Positions 60,426-64,000 of a DNA stretch of 64,000 nucleotides are shown piece after piece (position 1 is the stretch's first letter; every line of letters starts with the position of its first letter). Source of the DNA: Epiperipatus broadwayi (lineage: Eukaryota; Onychophora; Udeonychophora; Euonychophora; Peripatidae). The position numbers and the translations under genes were made by a program. A model generated the notes under the pieces. The model was given only the letters and a program-made list of their open reading frames with translations, was not told the origin of the DNA and did no database searches. Location: NCBI GenBank assembly GCA_028023455.1, contig JAQFVV010012402.1:11016292-11080291 (forward strand), in the 5' to 3' direction.

Positions 60426-60785
60426 ATTAAAGGATGCAACTCATGACAATTGGTCTTTTCCTATTTTCCCAAGATGAAATTCATGCAGACTGGTGTTTTT
60501 ACATTTTCCCAAGATGCAATTCATACTGATTGGTATTTTCCCAAATGTAACCCATGCTGACTAGTGTTTTTTGATTTTCCCAAAATGTAATTTATGCCAA
60601 CAAGTATTTTTCCATTTTCTCAAGATGCAGTTCATGCTAACTAGTATTTTTCTGTTTTCCCAAGATGTAATTCATGCATACTAGTATTTTTACATTTTCC
60701 CAGGATAGAATTTATGCCGAACAGGTATTTTTCCATTTTTCCAAAATGCAATTTATGCTGGTTAGTATTTTTCCATTTTTTTTCA
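60426..60785 (+). repeat. Minisatellite, about 40-44 bp unit, about 8 copies
   Basis: The unit is close to TTTTCCCAAGATGCAATTCA + TGCTGACTAGTATTTTTC. Copies are diverged and vary in length. The minus strand has a 72-codon frame with repeated ILGKCKNTS/LGKMEKY-like words that simply reads the array. Confidence 0.85.
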
Positions 60786-61168
60786 CTTGGAGCTTGTGCA
60801 ACAAATGAACAATAAAACTTAGCTTTGAAAACTGTACTACTCTCATCAAATAAGCCCAATTTTTATGGGACCATATGTCAGTCTAACAGCAGCTTTAATC
60901 CCTCCTCCATATGTTTTCAGTCATACTATCATCATGCATTTCCACATATTTTTCTTAATATCACATTTAAAAGTTTTATGTGAACCTAATTTGCCATGTA
61001 TCTTGTTATGTAATGGTTATTTTTCTTTTAACATAATGTAAAACATGTTTTCTTTCCTATCATATTCAAGATTGTATACCTTTATTATATACATAATATC
61101 ACCCTCATGTTTTCAAATGTAACTTATGTAACCCTTTTTGAGTCTCAATAAAGTTGATTCTTTAAAAC
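60786..61168. other. AT-rich spacer
   Basis: Nothing recognised. Confidence 0.4.
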
Positions 61169-61220
<52 letters not shown>

Positions 61221-61223
61221 TGA

Positions 61224-61255
<32 letters not shown>

Positions 61256-61272
61256 ATGATGATGATGATGTG
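61169..61272 (+). repeat. (AAT)n(GAT)n(GGT)n(GAT)n microsatellite
   Basis: A continuous trinucleotide array whose unit changes by single-base steps from AAT to GAT to GGT and back to GAT. Confidence 0.95.
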
Positions 61273-62770
61273 TTTAATAAAAGTAGCAAAAACACTTATA
61301 GGCAAGCAAATATTGAACATCGGAAATAAAGCAAATCATTGAATGATAATCTTTTGAAATAAAATAGGGAATGATAAAAGTGAATTGGATAGACAAACAT
61401 GAATATAAAATATTTATAACAAAATAAAGCAATTGAAAATAATGTTCATGTGGATTTCATTCTTTTCTTATATTCATTATATAAAATTTCAATAGAGAAA
61501 CATATAATGGATTGTAATGGATTTATAATTCATAACAAAAGTTTTATAAAGACTGCATAGCAAGCTTAAAAGTAGTAGATAGAAAATGTAGTAAACCTTG
61601 ATAATTTTTTCCAAATAAACAGATGGTAATTTAGTGTTATACTTAATGTTAAATTCTATGTGAAACAATTATCATAATATAACATAGAGAATAAAACAAA
61701 CATGAAGTTTTTTATAATATACTGTATATATAAACTTTATAATAATAGAAAAAGTATGATGAATGAACACTTAATTTCCATATTTACTTAGGGATGATAA
61801 CTGTTAAAATAAATCATAATTGATAAGTCAAATACATGATGCACATAAATTTAATGATAAAGTATACCGAGATAAAAACAATTGCTAAATGTACAGACAT
61901 TTAATTCCCACATAAATTATAGGTAATTATTAAAAGATGATGGGAGGTCATAATGGTTTGCAACATAAATTCCAATCAATATAGAAAATCATCTCTTAAT
62001 AATTTTTCTAGTGAGTAAATTAATAAATATGATGCATAATCAATTCCATAATTTATAGTAGGATGATCCTTAATTCTATACCTATTTTAATCTCAAATTT
62101 CTATTGCAAAAATTTTATAACATAAGCTAGAAAAAAAACAAAAACAACAAACATAAAAAGGCAGAGTGTTGAAAAAAAAAATGGATATGATAATTTGCAA
62201 AGAAAACATAGTAATACCAAATATATATATATATTCTAAGTATAGAAAATAAAGCAAAATAATTTGTAACTAAATAATTAATAATAAATGCATATGTCTA
62301 ATTTTAAAACTTACGATAGGCATTTGTTAAAGCATAATGTATGAATGAAAAATGAACATGGTGTAGTAATTATCTTACAAATCATAGGAATTGCTGGACA
62401 AAAGATAACAATGAACAGACAAATGGGAAGATTAACTTTAAATTAGAATTTACAATAATATTTTACAAATTTTAATAAAATGCAGAAGATATAAAAAAAT
62501 TTATGCTTATAAATATAGATTTCCAACAGAATTCTCTACTATTTTTATATTCAAAGCACATGGGGAAAGATCTGAAATAGTAGCAAAAATATTGAAGCAG
62601 GCAAGTTTTTATAACTAGCATTTTCTTGTAGATAATTTTTATTTTTAACAAAAAAATAAAAGCATAAATTTTACAATCATTGAACATCCAAAGTAAATAA
62701 ATATACCCAAGAAAGGTCTACATAAGATTCGATATGTGAATATACAGAAATAATATAAATATAGTGAGTA
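61273..62770. other. AT-rich intergenic DNA
   Basis: No gene or repeat recognised. Confidence 0.4.
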
Positions 62771-62771
62771 A

Positions 62772-63090
62772 ATAAAGGGATTTGAACCCAGGATTTTCCA
62801 GTCTGTTCATTCTTTACTCTATCTCAAGCAATTGATACACATGACCACACCCATGCAAAAAAATATACATGATCCCTGACATATGTATTTTGTGCTGAAC
62901 CCAGCACTTATCAGTTGGATCAGATCATAATCTCCCACATATACATATAATCAGTACATGGTTTATATTAAGATAGTAATTTCTCACATTTTAATGGCCA
63001 GGCTTTAATATTCTTACCCTTCCAACTATTCAATCATCTATTTCATTGAAAAACGGATGATGGAATGCTCAAAACCCTTGTTTGATTTGA
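62772..63090 (-). mobile_element. Family 2 repeat: hammerhead plus tRNA-like promoter
   Basis: On the minus strand the body (GCATTCCATCATCCG, TAAAGCCTGGCCATTAAAAT, ACTATCTTAATATA) leads into a hammerhead-like fold (62932-62868). A tRNA-like region follows, with CTTGAGATAGAG as A-box area (about 62827) and a perfect B-box word GGGTTCAAATCCC (62777-62789). The B box is better preserved than in the 41.2-kb copy, while the ribozyme is worse. Confidence 0.7.
62868..62932 (-). ncRNA. Hammerhead motif, family 2 copy K (mutated core)
   Basis: Stem II is a strong GTGCT/AGCAC hairpin (62892-62907), but CTGATGA is CTGATAA (62914-62908) and GAAA is AAAA (62891-62888). The distal stem I pairing ATGATC/GATCAT is kept. 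Comparison with copy J lets the two be read as one ancestral ribozyme. Confidence 0.65.
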
Positions 63091-64000
63091 TATTATAGTC
63101 ATACTCATGTAGACATTATATCAATCTAACCCCTCATGTTATCAGACATTACATATTGTAGAGGAATTGGCAATCCTCATTGTTTATAACTTACAAGCTT
63201 AAGAGATAGGGTCATGTGATATATGACTCTTATTTTGACTATTTATTACATATTTAATATATTAATAGAAGAGGGGTGGGCTAAACTTATACTAATATGT
63301 AATCTATTTCCCAAGCCATATGTGATCCTAATGCAGTATGTCATTTAGATTGAGTTTTTTTTTTTCATAATTTAGATATTTAATTCCATTTTAATCTTTT
63401 ATTAAATTAATTTGAATAATTAAGTTTAAGAGTACATATTTCATTGCAAATATGCAGACCTCACTTTCCTAATATATATAATAAAGAATAGAAATAAGGA
63501 GATAATATCCACGTAGATAAAAATAACCTTTAATGTTACCAAGAAATTATCAATTACTAATAATTAACAATTCCTGAGACCAAACCAATTGTTTCATTAA
63601 ACGTACAATAGCTCTTTTGTTTGAGTTTTTTGATGAAGCAAAAACTTTCATGAGTCCACCAATCATTAAGCTAAATTTACTTACTATATGATAGTTGTCA
63701 TTTGGGATATTCTCTCAGCAAAGTGCTGATTTTTTGAAAGTATGAAAATATAATTTATGCTATATTATATCTGAAAAAATAAAGTTAGACAATATATAGG
63801 TAGCTAAATTATTTTCAGTAAAAGAGCAAAATTAGAAATAAATAAGTGGGAAATGATTAATCATATGAGTGTTGTAAGTATCTTAATGATATAAAGATTT
63901 CATTAAAAAATAGCAATCAATGATGTTACTATCAATAATAATAAAATATTATAGTAAATAATTGAGTAGTTTATCATTTGGAAGTCTTAACTGATTTGAG
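63091..64000. other. AT-rich intergenic DNA
   Basis: No gene or repeat recognised. Confidence 0.4.

Noticed and set aside
61113-61329. Asn/Asp/Gly-rich and Ser/Leu-rich frames.
   Set aside because: Microsatellite translation; no flanking coding signal.

Overview
This window looks like part of an AT-rich invertebrate animal genome. There are no operons, ribosome binding sites or long open frames. What can be recognised is eukaryotic mobile DNA: several decayed non-LTR retrotransposons (LINEs), a Penelope-like reverse transcriptase remnant, a Tigger/pogo DNA transposon, tRNA-derived SINEs, long-palindrome (MITE-like) elements and trinucleotide microsatellites. I cannot name the species. No host protein-coding gene is convincing; two or three promoter- or exon-like patches are listed at low confidence.

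Layout. 0-10 kb: a CR1-type LINE ORF1 relic on the minus strand (PHD finger, coiled coil, SGNH esterase), a palindromic element, a fresh-looking tRNA-derived insertion with a 15-bp target duplication at 3.7 kb, a LINE reverse transcriptase relic (5.05-6.6 kb), and a large inverted repeat at 9.0-9.9 kb carrying hammerhead-like motifs. 10-25 kb: a LINE (14.1-17.8 kb) interrupted by an insertion that contains a 1.4-kb Tigger element, a Penelope-like RT relic (about 21.1-21.6 kb) and three long palindromes. 25-33 kb: mostly anonymous AT-rich DNA with local repeats. 33-46 kb: a cluster of hammerhead-bearing repeats, one interrupted by a LINE 3' end, and a tandem pair of about 445-bp units at 44.9-45.8 kb. 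46-57 kb: an insertion rich in G and C runs with a 7-bp target duplication, two tRNA-derived SINEs, and possible promoter/exon patches. 57-64 kb: a LINE endonuclease-RT relic ending at a microsatellite, a 43-bp-class minisatellite, and a second hammerhead plus tRNA-like repeat.

The most interesting observation is two unrelated repeat families that each carry a hammerhead ribozyme motif. Family 1 (copies at 9.1, 9.7, 34.6, 34.7, 42.4, 42.5, 44.8, 45.2 and 45.7 kb) has CTGATGA, a 3-bp stem II that covaries between copies, GAAA, a loopless palindromic stem III and a GUC cleavage triplet. Two direct copies delimit a unit of about 445 bp, as in retrozymes (small circular-RNA retroelements). Family 2 (41.3 and 62.9 kb, both minus strand) joins a different hammerhead to a downstream tRNA-like Pol III promoter, an arrangement known from Schistosoma SINEs. 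The parts could work together as a non-autonomous system: ribozymes cut the transcripts and a retroelement of the Penelope or LINE type copies them. That link is inference; the motifs themselves are read from the sequence.
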